Counted from the stretch's first letter, positions 8,888-17,273 are shown. The stretch is DNA of 64,000 nucleotides from an uncultured Marinifilum sp. (GCF_963677195.1 NZ_OY781918.1:4700923-4764922), one strand, 5' to 3'. Translations and numbers: made by a program. Notes: generated from the sequence alone by a model not told the origin.

Positions 8888-9535
8888 ATGGAACAAAGAA
8901 TAAAAAAATACAACACAATAGCAGCAATCCTACTATTTATAGGCTTACCAATTTTACTTTTGGTAACTGGAGAATATCCCAATCGTAGTGTATTAAAAGA
9001 TGGAATATCTTACCTCACAATTATTTCCTTTTGCATGCTACTCGCACAGTTTTTTTTGGCACGTAGCAACAAAAATACATTAAAAGGGCACAAAATGAGT
9101 AAAATCATTAAGCTTCATAAAGTAATAGGATATGTATTTGTAAGCATTCTGATTTTTCATCCATTTCTGATCGTGCTACCTAGATATTTTGAATCAGGAG
9201 TAGACCCTATTGATGCTTTTATGACAATAATCAGCACGCTCGACAATACAGGAATAATAATGGGAATAATAGCTTGGTGCCTAATGTTCATTATTGGCCT
9301 TACAAGTTTATTTAGAAACAAACTGGGCATGAATTATAAAACCTGGAGAACAGTACATGGGATTTTATCCATTGCATTTATCATTCTGGCTTCATGGCAT
9401 GTAATTAGCCTGGGAAGACATTCCAGTAACACAATGATCATTTACATTCTATCGGTAACAGGAATTGGGGTGTTATTGTTATTAAAAACATACTTGATTC
9501 AACCTACAAAACAAAAGGAGGCCCAAAATGACTAA
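8888..9535 (+). CDS. Ferric-reductase-like transmembrane cytochrome b
   Basis: An integral membrane protein of about 215 residues with six predicted helices. Conserved His residues occur in the helix pairs (LHKVIGYVF, IFHPFLIV, VHGILSI, SWHVISL), as expected for haem b ligation in the ferric-reductase-like transmembrane domain (PF01794, as in MsrQ and YedZ). It lacks the FAD/NAD-binding reductase domain, so electrons must come from or go to a partner. I chose the ATG at 8888 because GGGGG lies 5 bases before it. An in-frame ATG at 8876 overlaps the ferredoxin end and has no such site. It overlaps the flavoprotein gene by 8 bases, so the two are probably translationally coupled. Confidence 0.85.
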   Translation: MEQRIKKYNTIAAILLFIGLPILLLVTGEYPNRSVLKDGISYLTIISFCMLLAQFFLARSNKNTLKGHKMSKIIKLHKVIGYVFVSILIFHPFLIVLPRYFESGVDPIDAFMTIISTLDNTGIIMGIIAWCLMFIIGLTSLFRNKLGMNYKTWRTVHGILSIAFIILASWHVISLGRHSSNTMIIYILSVTGIGVLLLLKTYLIQPTKQKEAQND

Positions 9536-11300
9536 TAACAAACAAATTAACGATATGTCTCGTCGAAAATTCTTAGGTCTGGCAGGCGGTGCCATTGGAA
9601 TGGCAAGCCTTGCAGGCATGGGTGTATCCAGTTGGGCAAAAAACTTCTCTGAGGTAGATCTTGAATCTTTAAGCTATCAGGAAAACGAAACCGATGTGCT
9701 GGTAATTGGCGGAGGAATGGCAGGCTTATTCGCTGCTGTTAAGGCTCACGATGCAGGAGCCAAAGCCATAATGGTTTCAAAAGGAAGATTAGGTTCGTCG
9801 GGACAAACTCCTTTTGCTAAAGGAATTTTTGCTTACGATCCCGAAAATGCAAAAATGTCATTGGATGAATTTACAGCTACAGTTAGTCGATCTGCTTTGG
9901 GCTCCAACAATTCGGTATATACCCGCCAGATGGCTGAACATTCATTAGCCAGAGTTAAAGAGCTAAAAGAATGGGGTTTTTTCGATTCGGCCTTATACAA
10001 CAAAGCATTTAGCAAACCAATAAAAGAAAGAGGAATTGCACTTTACGAACGCATTGTTATTACCAATTTAATTAAAGAAAATGGTAAAATTACCGGAGCT
10101 GCTGGCTTTAGTATAGACGAAGAAAAAGTTCATATTTTCACCGCTAAAAGTGTTATTTTGTGCACCGGAGCTGGCGGTTTCAAGCCCAATGGTTTTCCAA
10201 TTTGCGATTTAACGCACGATGGAACCATAATGGCCTATAATATTGGAGCCAAAGTTACAGGTAAGGAATGGAACGATGGTCACCCAGGACAATCAACAAA
10301 TGCTGCTGCCTGCTATGATGGATGGCATGGCATGTTTGATAGAAAACCTTCGGTTAATGGAATTGAAGTTCATCATGACTTGGGCGTTGATTTAAACTAT
10401 ATGGCATACACAAATGGTAACCCTGTACAAATGAAACCTCCAGGAGCAGGTGATAATACAGCAATTGAAGGTGGTCCTTACGTACCGGCAGAATTTAAAC
10501 GCGCAGGAGGACCAGATGATCATAAAGAAGGACCTGGAGATAGGAAAAGACCCCCTCGAGGAGAGGGGCCAGGTCAGGGCGGTAAACCTGGTGAAGGTGG
10601 AGCTCCTCCGGGAATGGGAGGTACTACAGTAGGTGGTTCTTCGGCAGGTATGTCAATTCACAAATCAGAAGGATTGGCTCCCATTAACGACAAGTGCGAA
10701 TCAAATATCCCGGGATTATATGCTGCTGGTGATGCTTTAGGTTCCTACATGGCAGGTGCTATTTACACTCAAATAGGATCTTCATTAGCCGGATCGGCAG
10801 TGCAGGGAGCCATTGCTGGAGAAGCTGCAGCAAACTATTGCAGCAACACAAGCATGCCAAGCATTTCTAAATCGAAAATAAAGGAAATATCCGACGAAAT
10901 GCTGGCACCTTTAAAAAGAGAAGCAGGTTACAGTCCGGCCTGGGTAACACAAACTCTGCAAGGAATTATGATTCCAAATTTTGTTCTATACATAAAAAAG
11001 GAGAACATGTTAAAAGCTGCTTTGGCCTATGTTGAGGAGTTAAGAGATCATCATATTCCAATGTTAAGAGCTGCAGATATGCACGAGTTGAGGCTGGCAC
11101 ACGAAACTGCAAATATGATTATAAATGCAGAAATGAAATTGAAAGCCTCTATCATGAGAAAGGAAAGTCGTTGCAGCCATTACCGACTAGATTACCCAGA
11201 TTTGGATGATGAAAACTGGCGTGCCTGGATTAACATATTTAAGGGAGAAAATGGTGAAATGCAATTTGAAAAACAATCTTTCGACCAACAAGCAAGTTAA
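9528..11300 (+). CDS. Tat-exported fumarate-reductase/APS-reductase-like flavoprotein
   Basis: A 590-residue FAD enzyme of the succinate dehydrogenase/fumarate reductase superfamily. Residues 11-33 are a twin-arginine signal (SRRKFLG plus a hydrophobic stretch). The FAD Rossmann fold is DVLVIGGGMAGLFAA near 56-70, and the closing FAD segment is GLYAAGDALGSYMAGAIYTQ. The C-terminal ESRCSHYRLDYPDLDDENW region resembles AprA/FrdA helical domains. A Gly/Pro/Arg/Lys-rich insert at about 325-368 (GPGDRKRPPRGEGPGQGG...) interrupts the capping-to-FAD region and is unusual. AGGAGG lies just before the ATG. Together with the ferredoxin and cytochrome b it suggests a membrane electron route to a periplasmic flavoenzyme; the substrate is unknown. 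Confidence 0.85.
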   Translation: MTNNKQINDMSRRKFLGLAGGAIGMASLAGMGVSSWAKNFSEVDLESLSYQENETDVLVIGGGMAGLFAAVKAHDAGAKAIMVSKGRLGSSGQTPFAKGIFAYDPENAKMSLDEFTATVSRSALGSNNSVYTRQMAEHSLARVKELKEWGFFDSALYNKAFSKPIKERGIALYERIVITNLIKENGKITGAAGFSIDEEKVHIFTAKSVILCTGAGGFKPNGFPICDLTHDGTIMAYNIGAKVTGKEWNDGHPGQSTNAAACYDGWHGMFDRKPSVNGIEVHHDLGVDLNYMAYTNGNPVQMKPPGAGDNTAIEGGPYVPAEFKRAGGPDDHKEGPGDRKRPPRGEGPGQGGKPGEGGAPPGMGGTTVGGSSAGMSIHKSEGLAPINDKCESNIPGLYAAGDALGSYMAGAIYTQIGSSLAGSAVQGAIAGEAAANYCSNTSMPSISKSKIKEISDEMLAPLKREAGYSPAWVTQTLQGIMIPNFVLYIKKENMLKAALAYVEELRDHHIPMLRAADMHELRLAHETANMIINAEMKLKASIMRKESRCSHYRLDYPDLDDENWRAWINIFKGENGEMQFEKQSFDQQAS

Positions 11301-11326
11301 TTTTAAAAAATAAAAAACAGATAATT

Positions 11327-11364
11327 ACAAGCACGTATTAAAAAAATACGTGCTTGTTTTTTTT
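11327..11364 (+). terminator. Terminator of the redox operon
   Basis: Perfect arms 11327-11339 and 11345-11357 (ACAAGCACGTATT and its complement), a short A loop and eight T residues. Confidence 0.92.
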
Positions 11365-11390
11365 ACTGTTCACAAACAATTCTAAGTCTC

Positions 11391-11453
11391 GTTGATAAAA
11401 TTGCAGCGTTTGTTGATTGTTTTTAAGAATGTTACTAAAAATATATTCCTTTG
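11391..11453 (+). promoter_or_regulatory. LytTR-type promoter B (kinase-regulator operon)
   Basis: GTTGAT half-sites at 11391 and 11412, 21 bases apart, with TTCCTTTG (11446-11453) starting 34 bases after the second. The -7 box is identical to that at 8608-8615 and the geometry is identical to promoters A and C. The next gene on this strand is the sensor kinase, so positive autoregulation is the simplest reading. Confidence 0.65.
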
Positions 11454-11665
11454 GTAGAAACAAAATTATTATGAGCATTCACTCATTTTTAATACAAAAA
11501 GAAAGCTTTAAGCATGAATACTTTTCTCCAAACATACCAAAAAAGTTAATTCAAGCACACAGGTAAATTATCTTGTATAATAGAGTAATTATTAATCAGC
11601 ATCTATATCAATAATATAAAAGAAAATAATTTGGATATTTTTACAATAAATTAGCATTGCATAAT
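11454..11665 (+). other. Long 5' leader of the kinase operon with a 31-codon frame
   Basis: About 200 bases separate promoter B from the kinase ATG, far longer than the leaders at promoters A and C. A frame at 11471-11566 (MSIHSFLIQKESFKHEYFSP..., 31 residues) has no recognised motif and no clear ribosome-binding site. I see no riboswitch class I can name and no strong hairpin. It may be a leader peptide or simply untranslated RNA. Confidence 0.35.
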
Positions 11666-12805
11666 ATGATACTCACTCAAAAAAGAAGCGAAAATTTAAT
11701 TTATGCCCTACTTTGGGCTATGGTAATATCTCTTCCCATTTTTACATTAAAAGGTGGCGACGAATTTAACTGGAATAGAGCAACATTTGAATGGATTCGG
11801 ATACTTCCCTTCTTATTAATTTTTATTATTAATAATAGTTTATTAGCACCAAAACTACTAATTCGCAAAAAATATATTTGGTATTTTACTTCAATAACAA
11901 TTCTTGTTATTCTATCTGCCTTATTTAACGATTTAAGCAAAACTTTTCATGATCTTTTGTTTCAAACAATAAATCCACAAGGAAATCCTATTCATCCTTC
12001 AGGACCAATGATGCCAGGAAGACCAATGATGCCAGGAGAAGTTATGAATGGATTGCATGATCCTAACATGAGACCACCTCTGCATAATTCTGATAGACCC
12101 ATTAGCTTTTTAATTTTTGAAAATATAATTATAGCCTTTTTAGTGCTTGGATTTAATAACGCAATTAAACTAGGTATTCAAAATCAAAAAGAGGATTTAC
12201 AACGCGAAGAAAAAGAGAAAATTCATTTGGAAACAGAACTTTCATTTTTACGCCAGCAAATAAGCCCGCATTTTTTCATGAATACGCTAAACAATATTCA
12301 TGCATTAATAGAAATGGATCAGGCAAAAGCTCAAAAATCGGTAATTGAGTTATCTAAACTTATGAGATACTTATTAAAAGAATCACAGGAAGGAACTGCA
12401 TCCATACGCGAAGAATTTGAGTTTCTGAACTCCTACATCGATCTCATGAGAATGAGATACTCCAACAAAGTACAAATAGATATCAATCTAAAAACATCGA
12501 ACGATTCGGTTAAAATACCATCTTTACTTTTTACTTCTTTGGTAGAAAATGCTTTTAAATATGGAATTAGTTACTCTCAGCCATCATATATTCATATTTT
12601 TGCTTATCAGGAAGAAAAAAAGCTTACTTTCGAAATAACAAATAGCAAAACAAATAAAAAAGGTAAAAAACCGAGTACTGGTCTTGGCTTAATTAACCTG
12701 CAAAAACAGTTGAATTTACTATTTGGAGAGCTTTATACTTTTAAATGTATTGAAACCGAAAAAGAGTATCGTGTAAAACTTATTATACCTTTACAAAATG
12801 ATTAA
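11666..12805 (+). CDS. LytS-type sensor histidine kinase with Met/His/Pro-rich periplasmic loop
   Basis: A membrane kinase of about 379 residues that should phosphorylate the adjacent LytTR regulator. Four transmembrane helices (about 11-27, 46-62, 70-88, 146-164) precede a linker and the His_kinase domain (PF06580), whose phospho-acceptor is His202 in QQISPHFFMNTLNN. The ATPase part (VENAFKYGI and GLGLINLQKQL) is intact. The loop between helices 3 and 4 (about 103-144) is predicted periplasmic and holds six Met, three His and many Pro (GPMMPGRPMMPGEVM), as in copper- or silver-binding segments. I chose the ATG at 11666; a TTG at 11657 would add three residues. It overlaps the regulator gene by 8 bases. 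Confidence 0.9.
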   Translation: MILTQKRSENLIYALLWAMVISLPIFTLKGGDEFNWNRATFEWIRILPFLLIFIINNSLLAPKLLIRKKYIWYFTSITILVILSALFNDLSKTFHDLLFQTINPQGNPIHPSGPMMPGRPMMPGEVMNGLHDPNMRPPLHNSDRPISFLIFENIIIAFLVLGFNNAIKLGIQNQKEDLQREEKEKIHLETELSFLRQQISPHFFMNTLNNIHALIEMDQAKAQKSVIELSKLMRYLLKESQEGTASIREEFEFLNSYIDLMRMRYSNKVQIDINLKTSNDSVKIPSLLFTSLVENAFKYGISYSQPSYIHIFAYQEEKKLTFEITNSKTNKKGKKPSTGLGLINLQKQLNLLFGELYTFKCIETEKEYRVKLIIPLQND

Positions 12806-13511
12806 ATGTATTGCCATAGATGATGAGCCGCTTGCTTTACAGCAGATATCGGGCTACATTGAAAAAACGGGTTTTTTAGATCTTGTAAATAGTTTTGATA
12901 ATGCAATGGATGCATTACAATATATAAATGAAAATGAGATTGATCTTATTTTTTTAGATATTCAAATGCCAGATTTGAATGGAATGGATATGGCCAAATC
13001 GCTTAATAATGGTCCTGAAATTATTTTCACCACAGCATACAGCGAATATGCAGTAGACGGATTTAAGGTAAATGCCCTCGATTACCTGCTAAAACCATTA
13101 GACTATGCGACCTTTTTAACTGCAGCAAACAAAGCACAATCTCATTTCGAACTGCTAAAAAAAGACAAAGAAGATGTACAGGCAAATTCTAATCATCTGT
13201 TCATAAAATCAGAATACAAAATTATTCGTATCGAAATTGAGAACATCCTTTACATTGAAGGAATGAGAGAATATGTGCGCATACATCTCGATAATGCCAA
13301 ACCAATAATGACTCTATTGAGCATGAAAAAAATTGAGCAAAAACTGCCAGATTCTTCCTTTATGCGTGTTCACCGTTCCTATATTGTAAACCTAAATAAA
13401 ATTTCAACCATAGAACGCAACCGCATTATTTTCGATGATGTATACATACCCGTAAGCGAGCAATACAAAGAAAAATTCCAGAATTTTATAGAAAATAATT
13501 TTCTGATCTGA
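12798..13511 (+). CDS. LytTR-family response regulator
   Basis: A 237-residue regulator with a receiver domain (1-120; phospho-acceptor Asp54 in IFLDIQMP, conserved Thr and Lys in FTTAYSEYAV and LLKPLD) and a C-terminal LytTR DNA-binding domain (about 138-237; LYIEGMREYVRIHL and FMRVHRSYIVNLNKI are hallmark segments). LytTR proteins bind paired direct repeats about 21 bases apart. Three promoters in this neighbourhood carry exactly such repeats (8553, 11391, 13626), so they are its likely targets. The gene overlaps the kinase gene, giving a standard LytS/LytR-type pair. A strong terminator follows. Confidence 0.94.
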   Translation: MIKCIAIDDEPLALQQISGYIEKTGFLDLVNSFDNAMDALQYINENEIDLIFLDIQMPDLNGMDMAKSLNNGPEIIFTTAYSEYAVDGFKVNALDYLLKPLDYATFLTAANKAQSHFELLKKDKEDVQANSNHLFIKSEYKIIRIEIENILYIEGMREYVRIHLDNAKPIMTLLSMKKIEQKLPDSSFMRVHRSYIVNLNKISTIERNRIIFDDVYIPVSEQYKEKFQNFIENNFLI

Positions 13512-13540
13512 TACAATTACATCAATTCAAAATTCAATTC

Positions 13541-13577
13541 ACCTCCTGAAAACATTTTCGTTCAGGAGGTTTTTTTA
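13541..13577 (+). terminator. Terminator of the LytTR two-component operon
   Basis: Arms ACCTCCTGAA (13541-13550) and TTCAGGAGGT (13561-13570) are perfect complements around a 10-base loop, followed by a run of T. Confidence 0.93.
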
Positions 13578-13625
13578 TGCATAAATCATACGGGTTACAT
13601 CTCCTCCCATATTCTTTCCTCATTC

Positions 13626-13688
13626 GTTGATAAAATACCCTCATTCGTTGAATGATTTTTCAAAAAACCCCTGTCCGTAATATTTTTG
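13626..13688 (+). promoter_or_regulatory. LytTR-type promoter C (VTC-CotH operon)
   Basis: Half-sites TCATTCGTTGA-type, with GTTGA starting at 13626 and 13647 (21 bases apart); the flanking CTCATTC is also repeated. A perfect -7 box TATTTTTG (13681-13688) starts 34 bases after the second half-site. The VTC gene ATG is 29 bases downstream with an AGGAGG site. Confidence 0.75.
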
Positions 13689-13716
13689 AAACATACAATC
13701 AAACAGGAGGAATCAG

Positions 13717-14469
13717 ATGAACACTACACATTTTGGCAGCATTACATTAGGCGAAATGGATCAGGTTAAGTTGATGAACCGAACCGACACTAAATATTGG
13801 TTCAACAGCAATAGACTTCCCGCTTTACTTCAAATGGTGAAAGACAATTATTTTCTTCTTCATATTGATGGAGAAAGTCAATTGCCCTACTCAACCACCT
13901 ATTTTGATACTGAAAACAACAAAATGTTTGCGGCACATCACAATGGAAAATTAAACCGATTTAAAATCCGAAAAAGAAGTTATGTGAACTCAGGCATCAG
14001 CTTTCTGGAAAGTAAATTTAAGAACAACAAGGGACGAACCATTAAAAAACGCATTCCCTGCACAACGCCCAATGGTAGTTTTAACAGCACCGAATGTGAG
14101 TTTATAGATATGGTAACGCCATTTTCTACCAGCGAGCTTAAGCCCTCTTTAATCAACCGTTTTTCACGATTAACTCTGGTAAATAAAAATTTCAGAGAGC
14201 GCTGCACCATCGACCTAAACCTCGAGTTTGAAACAAAAGATAAAGTTGTACCACTTAACAACCTTGTGATTGTTGAAATCAAAGCCGATGGAAAATCATC
14301 AGCCTCGCCACTTGCACTTGCTTTGCGCGAAAGCAGAATCAAGACCAGTGGTTTTAGCAAATACTGTGTGGGCAGAAGCATTACCGATCCACAACTTAAG
14401 ATCAATGCTTTTAAACCAAAAATTCGAAAAATTGAGAAAGTTATCCAAACAAATATTCATCTAATCTAA
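13717..14469 (+). CDS. VTC-domain (polyphosphate polymerase-like) protein
   Basis: A 250-residue soluble protein of the VTC family (PF09359), the tunnel-fold nucleotidyl domain that makes polyphosphate in the yeast vacuolar transporter chaperone complex. Typical segments are present: RTDTKYWF near the N-terminus, YSTTYFDTENNKMF, RFKIRKRSYVNSG, FLESKFKNNKGRTIKKRI with the basic tunnel residues, and VIVEIKADGK near the C-terminus. Polyphosphate synthesis is known for eukaryotic VTC4, whereas the bacterial relatives beside CotH genes are uncharacterised, so activity is inference. It is the first gene of a five-gene operon, with a strong AGGAGG site 6 bases before the ATG. The next gene begins 7 bases after its end. 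Confidence 0.85.
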   Translation: MNTTHFGSITLGEMDQVKLMNRTDTKYWFNSNRLPALLQMVKDNYFLLHIDGESQLPYSTTYFDTENNKMFAAHHNGKLNRFKIRKRSYVNSGISFLESKFKNNKGRTIKKRIPCTTPNGSFNSTECEFIDMVTPFSTSELKPSLINRFSRLTLVNKNFRERCTIDLNLEFETKDKVVPLNNLVIVEIKADGKSSASPLALALRESRIKTSGFSKYCVGRSITDPQLKINAFKPKIRKIEKVIQTNIHLI

Positions 14470-14476
14470 TTAATAC

Positions 14477-15172
14477 ATGCTAGACTTACTACAAATTACC
14501 GACACCATACAAAATGCAATTCCGGCCGTTAGCGAAGTAACTTCGTGGGAAGAAGAACTGCGATTCTTAGGAATCAAAATCATTAATGTAGGCGATTTTA
14601 CCGAACTCATCGTCCGATTTATTTTTAACACAGCACTTATTTTTGCGGTAACACACGGCATGTATGCTAAAAACAGCAGCCGAAAAGATTTTTATTTCAG
14701 TTACCTGGCCATTGGAGTTATCGTATTTCTACTTTGCTTCTTGTTAAATAGTGTAAAACTAGAATTGGGATTTGCCCTGGGTTTATTTGCCATTTTTGGA
14801 ATTATCCGTTACCGAACCGATGCCATTCCCATAAAGGAAATGACCTATCTGTTTATCATCATTGGTATATCAGTAATGAATGCCCTTTCGAACAAAAAGG
14901 TAAGCTATGCCGAGTTGATGTTGACCAACACCCTAATTATTGCCGGTCTTTGGTTCCTAGAAAAAAGACTCATGCTAAAGCAGGAAAAATCGATTAAACT
15001 GATTTACGAGAAAATTGAAAATGTAAATACTGAAAATCATGAAGCCATGATGACCGACTTTCAGGAAAGAACAGGCATTAACATCAGCAGATTCGAAATT
15101 GAGAAGATCGATTTCCTGAGAGATGTAGCTGAAATAACCCTTTACTACAATGTAAACGGACAAAACAAATAA
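14477..15172 (+). CDS. DUF4956 membrane protein
   Basis: A 231-residue membrane protein. Four predicted helices occupy about residues 45-165 (FIFNTALIFAVTHGMY, YLAIGVIVFLLCFLLNSV, GFALGLFAIFGIIRYRTD, YLFIIIGISVMNAL). The C-terminal third is cytoplasmic and alpha/beta in character. GLFAIFGIIRYRTDAIPIKEMTYLF is the hallmark of the DUF4956 family (given here only as its ends: GLFAIFGI and KEMTYLF). The family is often encoded beside VTC and CotH proteins and its role is unknown. It could be the membrane partner of the VTC-domain protein, by analogy with the membrane anchor of the yeast VTC complex; that is inference only. Confidence 0.82.
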   Translation: MLDLLQITDTIQNAIPAVSEVTSWEEELRFLGIKIINVGDFTELIVRFIFNTALIFAVTHGMYAKNSSRKDFYFSYLAIGVIVFLLCFLLNSVKLELGFALGLFAIFGIIRYRTDAIPIKEMTYLFIIIGISVMNALSNKKVSYAELMLTNTLIIAGLWFLEKRLMLKQEKSIKLIYEKIENVNTENHEAMMTDFQERTGINISRFEIEKIDFLRDVAEITLYYNVNGQNK

Positions 15173-15197
15173 AAAAAATAACCAAACAAGAAACAAT

Positions 15198-15848
15198 ATG
15201 AAAAAATACATCATAATTACCCACAGCCTTATTCTATTGCTTTTGATAATGGTTTTTCCGGTAAAAGCCCAGGAAGTAGAGAATGATTTTCAGGCCAGAA
15301 CTTCACTTAGCCTGAGTACAAAACTATCGAAGAAACTAAAACTAAGTTTCAGTCCTGAATTGCGATTCGACGACAGCTTTAGTATCGACAAAACAGTTTT
15401 GGAAGGAGCCGCATCCTACAAATTAATCAAGAACCTGTCATTGGGAGCCGCTTACCGTTTCTACTCCAACAAAAGAGAAACAAAAAGCACCGAATACTAC
15501 AGCAGATATGATCTTAGCCTGAAGTACAAAAAATCGTTCAATCGATTCGAACCTTCGCTAAAAGTAAGCTATGCCAACTATTCCGACGACGATGCAGAAA
15601 GTGATGTACTGCGCTACAAAGCTGCTGTGGAATACGACATTAAAAAAAGCAAATTTACTCCTTATGCAGGATTAGAAGCCTTTCAGGAAACAAGCAATAG
15701 CGAATTGCTAAAAATGCGCTATTTCGTTGGTTCTGATTACAAAATCAATAAGAAAAACTATATCAATATTAATTACAAGTTCGACTATTTTCAGAACGAA
15801 TACAAAAACAAACACATTGTTAGCATTGGCTATAAACTAAAATTTTAA
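15198..15848 (+). CDS. DUF2490-type outer-membrane beta-barrel protein
   Basis: A 216-residue protein with a signal peptide ending near VKAQ. Alternating strands follow (LKLSFSPELRFDDSF, LSLGAAYRFYSNKRE, FEPSLKVSYANYSDD, KFTPYAGLEAFQE) and it closes with HIVSIGYKLKF, a C-terminal aromatic signature of outer-membrane barrels. This matches DUF2490, a small barrel family with no known function. It lies between the DUF4956 and CotH genes in the same operon. A structural or channel role at the outer membrane for the surface proteins encoded after it is possible but unproved. Confidence 0.75.
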   Translation: MKKYIIITHSLILLLLIMVFPVKAQEVENDFQARTSLSLSTKLSKKLKLSFSPELRFDDSFSIDKTVLEGAASYKLIKNLSLGAAYRFYSNKRETKSTEYYSRYDLSLKYKKSFNRFEPSLKVSYANYSDDDAESDVLRYKAAVEYDIKKSKFTPYAGLEAFQETSNSELLKMRYFVGSDYKINKKNYININYKFDYFQNEYKNKHIVSIGYKLKF

Positions 15849-15860
15849 AACCCCACTACC

Positions 15861-17261
15861 ATGAAAAACAAATACATATACCTATTGGCAATTTTAATGG
15901 CAACAAGTTTTGCTTGTCGCGATGATGAGTCTGTTGAAGAAGTAACTGAGGAAGAAATAACTGAGGAAGAAGAAGAAGTTGTTGTTGACACAGAAACTTA
16001 TCCCGACTGGACTGAACTAACTCACAGTAATGATGCAGAACTGGATTACAATACTGTATTCAACCAAAACGAAGTATTGCGTTTCGATATTAAAATAGAC
16101 TCAGACGATTGGTCGGATATGCAATCCGATTTATCCTCGAACCTTAGCAGCAATTCGAGACCCGGGCAAACTACAAGCAGTGATTTCGATCCTATTTGGG
16201 TACCTTGTACATTCTCTTTTAATGATACCGATTGGTACCATGTAGGCATCCGTTACAAAGGAAATTCAAGTTTGCAGTCGGCTTATCAATCAGGAAATAA
16301 AAAACTCTCTTTTAAATTGGATTTCGACGAGTTCGAAGATGATTATCCATCATTAAAAAATCAGCGTTTTTACGGATTTAAACAATTAAATCTAAACAAC
16401 AATTTCGATGATGAATCATTAATGAGAGAAAAAGTAGGTGCCGATTTATTTCGCGAATTCGGTTTGGCATCAGCACAAACTACTTTTTGTATCGTGTATG
16501 TTGACAACGGTTCTGGCTCACAATATTATGGAGTTTATACTTTAGTTGAAGAGGTTGATGATACCGTAATAGAAACACAGTTTACCGACGACAGCGGCAA
16601 CCTTTACAAACCCGATGGAGATGCAGCTTCTTTTGCTCAAGGCACTTACGACGAGGATGAAATGGAAAAGAAAACCAACGAAGACGAAGCCGATTATTCC
16701 GACGTAAAATCTTTATACACCATTATTAACAGCAGCGACAGAACCAGCGATGTGGCACAATGGAAAACCAATTTGGAATCGGTATTTAATGTTGATGGAT
16801 TTTTAAAATGGCTGGCTGCCAATACAGTCATTCAAAACTGGGATACCTATGGTAACATGACCCACAACTATTTTCTTTACAACGATGCCGATAGCGGTCT
16901 GCTAACCTGGATTCCCTGGGACAACAATGAAGCTTTGCAGGATGGGAAACAAAGTGGTGCATTAAGCCTTTCGCTTAGCGAAGTAAGCTCCAGCTGGCCT
17001 TTAATTAAATACATTGTAGCCGACGATGAGTACAAAGCAACATATCAGGAGTACTTACAACAATTTATTAATGAAGTATTTATTCCATCGGAAATGAGTG
17101 CCACCTATGAAAGCTATTACAATATGATTAAAGATTATGCTTATGCCGAAGAATCGGGATACTCTTACATTAGTTACGATTCTCAGTTCGATCAGGCAGT
17201 GGAAACTCTAAAAACACACGCACAAACAAGAAACGATGCTGTAAATTCTTATCTAAATTAA
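15861..17261 (+). CDS. CotH-kinase-family surface lipoprotein
   Basis: A 466-residue lipoprotein (lipobox Cys19) with a very acidic linker of Glu/Asp/Val after the anchor, then a CotH domain over about residues 65-440. Family features include the GIRYKGNSS segment, the ADLFREFGLASAQTTFCIVYVD region, YGVYTLVEEVDD and the metal-binding-like TWIPWDNNEAL. Spore-coat CotH is a protein kinase. Bacteroidota CotH lipoproteins are mostly untested, so kinase activity is inferred. The acidic linker and lipobox suggest the cell surface. It follows the DUF2490 gene by 12 bases and precedes the beta-helix lipoprotein by 12 bases, which fits one complex or one shared surface structure. Confidence 0.88.
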   Translation: MKNKYIYLLAILMATSFACRDDESVEEVTEEEITEEEEEVVVDTETYPDWTELTHSNDAELDYNTVFNQNEVLRFDIKIDSDDWSDMQSDLSSNLSSNSRPGQTTSSDFDPIWVPCTFSFNDTDWYHVGIRYKGNSSLQSAYQSGNKKLSFKLDFDEFEDDYPSLKNQRFYGFKQLNLNNNFDDESLMREKVGADLFREFGLASAQTTFCIVYVDNGSGSQYYGVYTLVEEVDDTVIETQFTDDSGNLYKPDGDAASFAQGTYDEDEMEKKTNEDEADYSDVKSLYTIINSSDRTSDVAQWKTNLESVFNVDGFLKWLAANTVIQNWDTYGNMTHNYFLYNDADSGLLTWIPWDNNEALQDGKQSGALSLSLSEVSSSWPLIKYIVADDEYKATYQEYLQQFINEVFIPSEMSATYESYYNMIKDYAYAEESGYSYISYDSQFDQAVETLKTHAQTRNDAVNSYLN

Positions 17262-17273
17262 AGATAGTAATAT

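Noticed and set aside
11657..11665. TTG start for the sensor kinase
   Set aside because: The ATG three codons later is the more likely start and nothing in the sequence favours the TTG.
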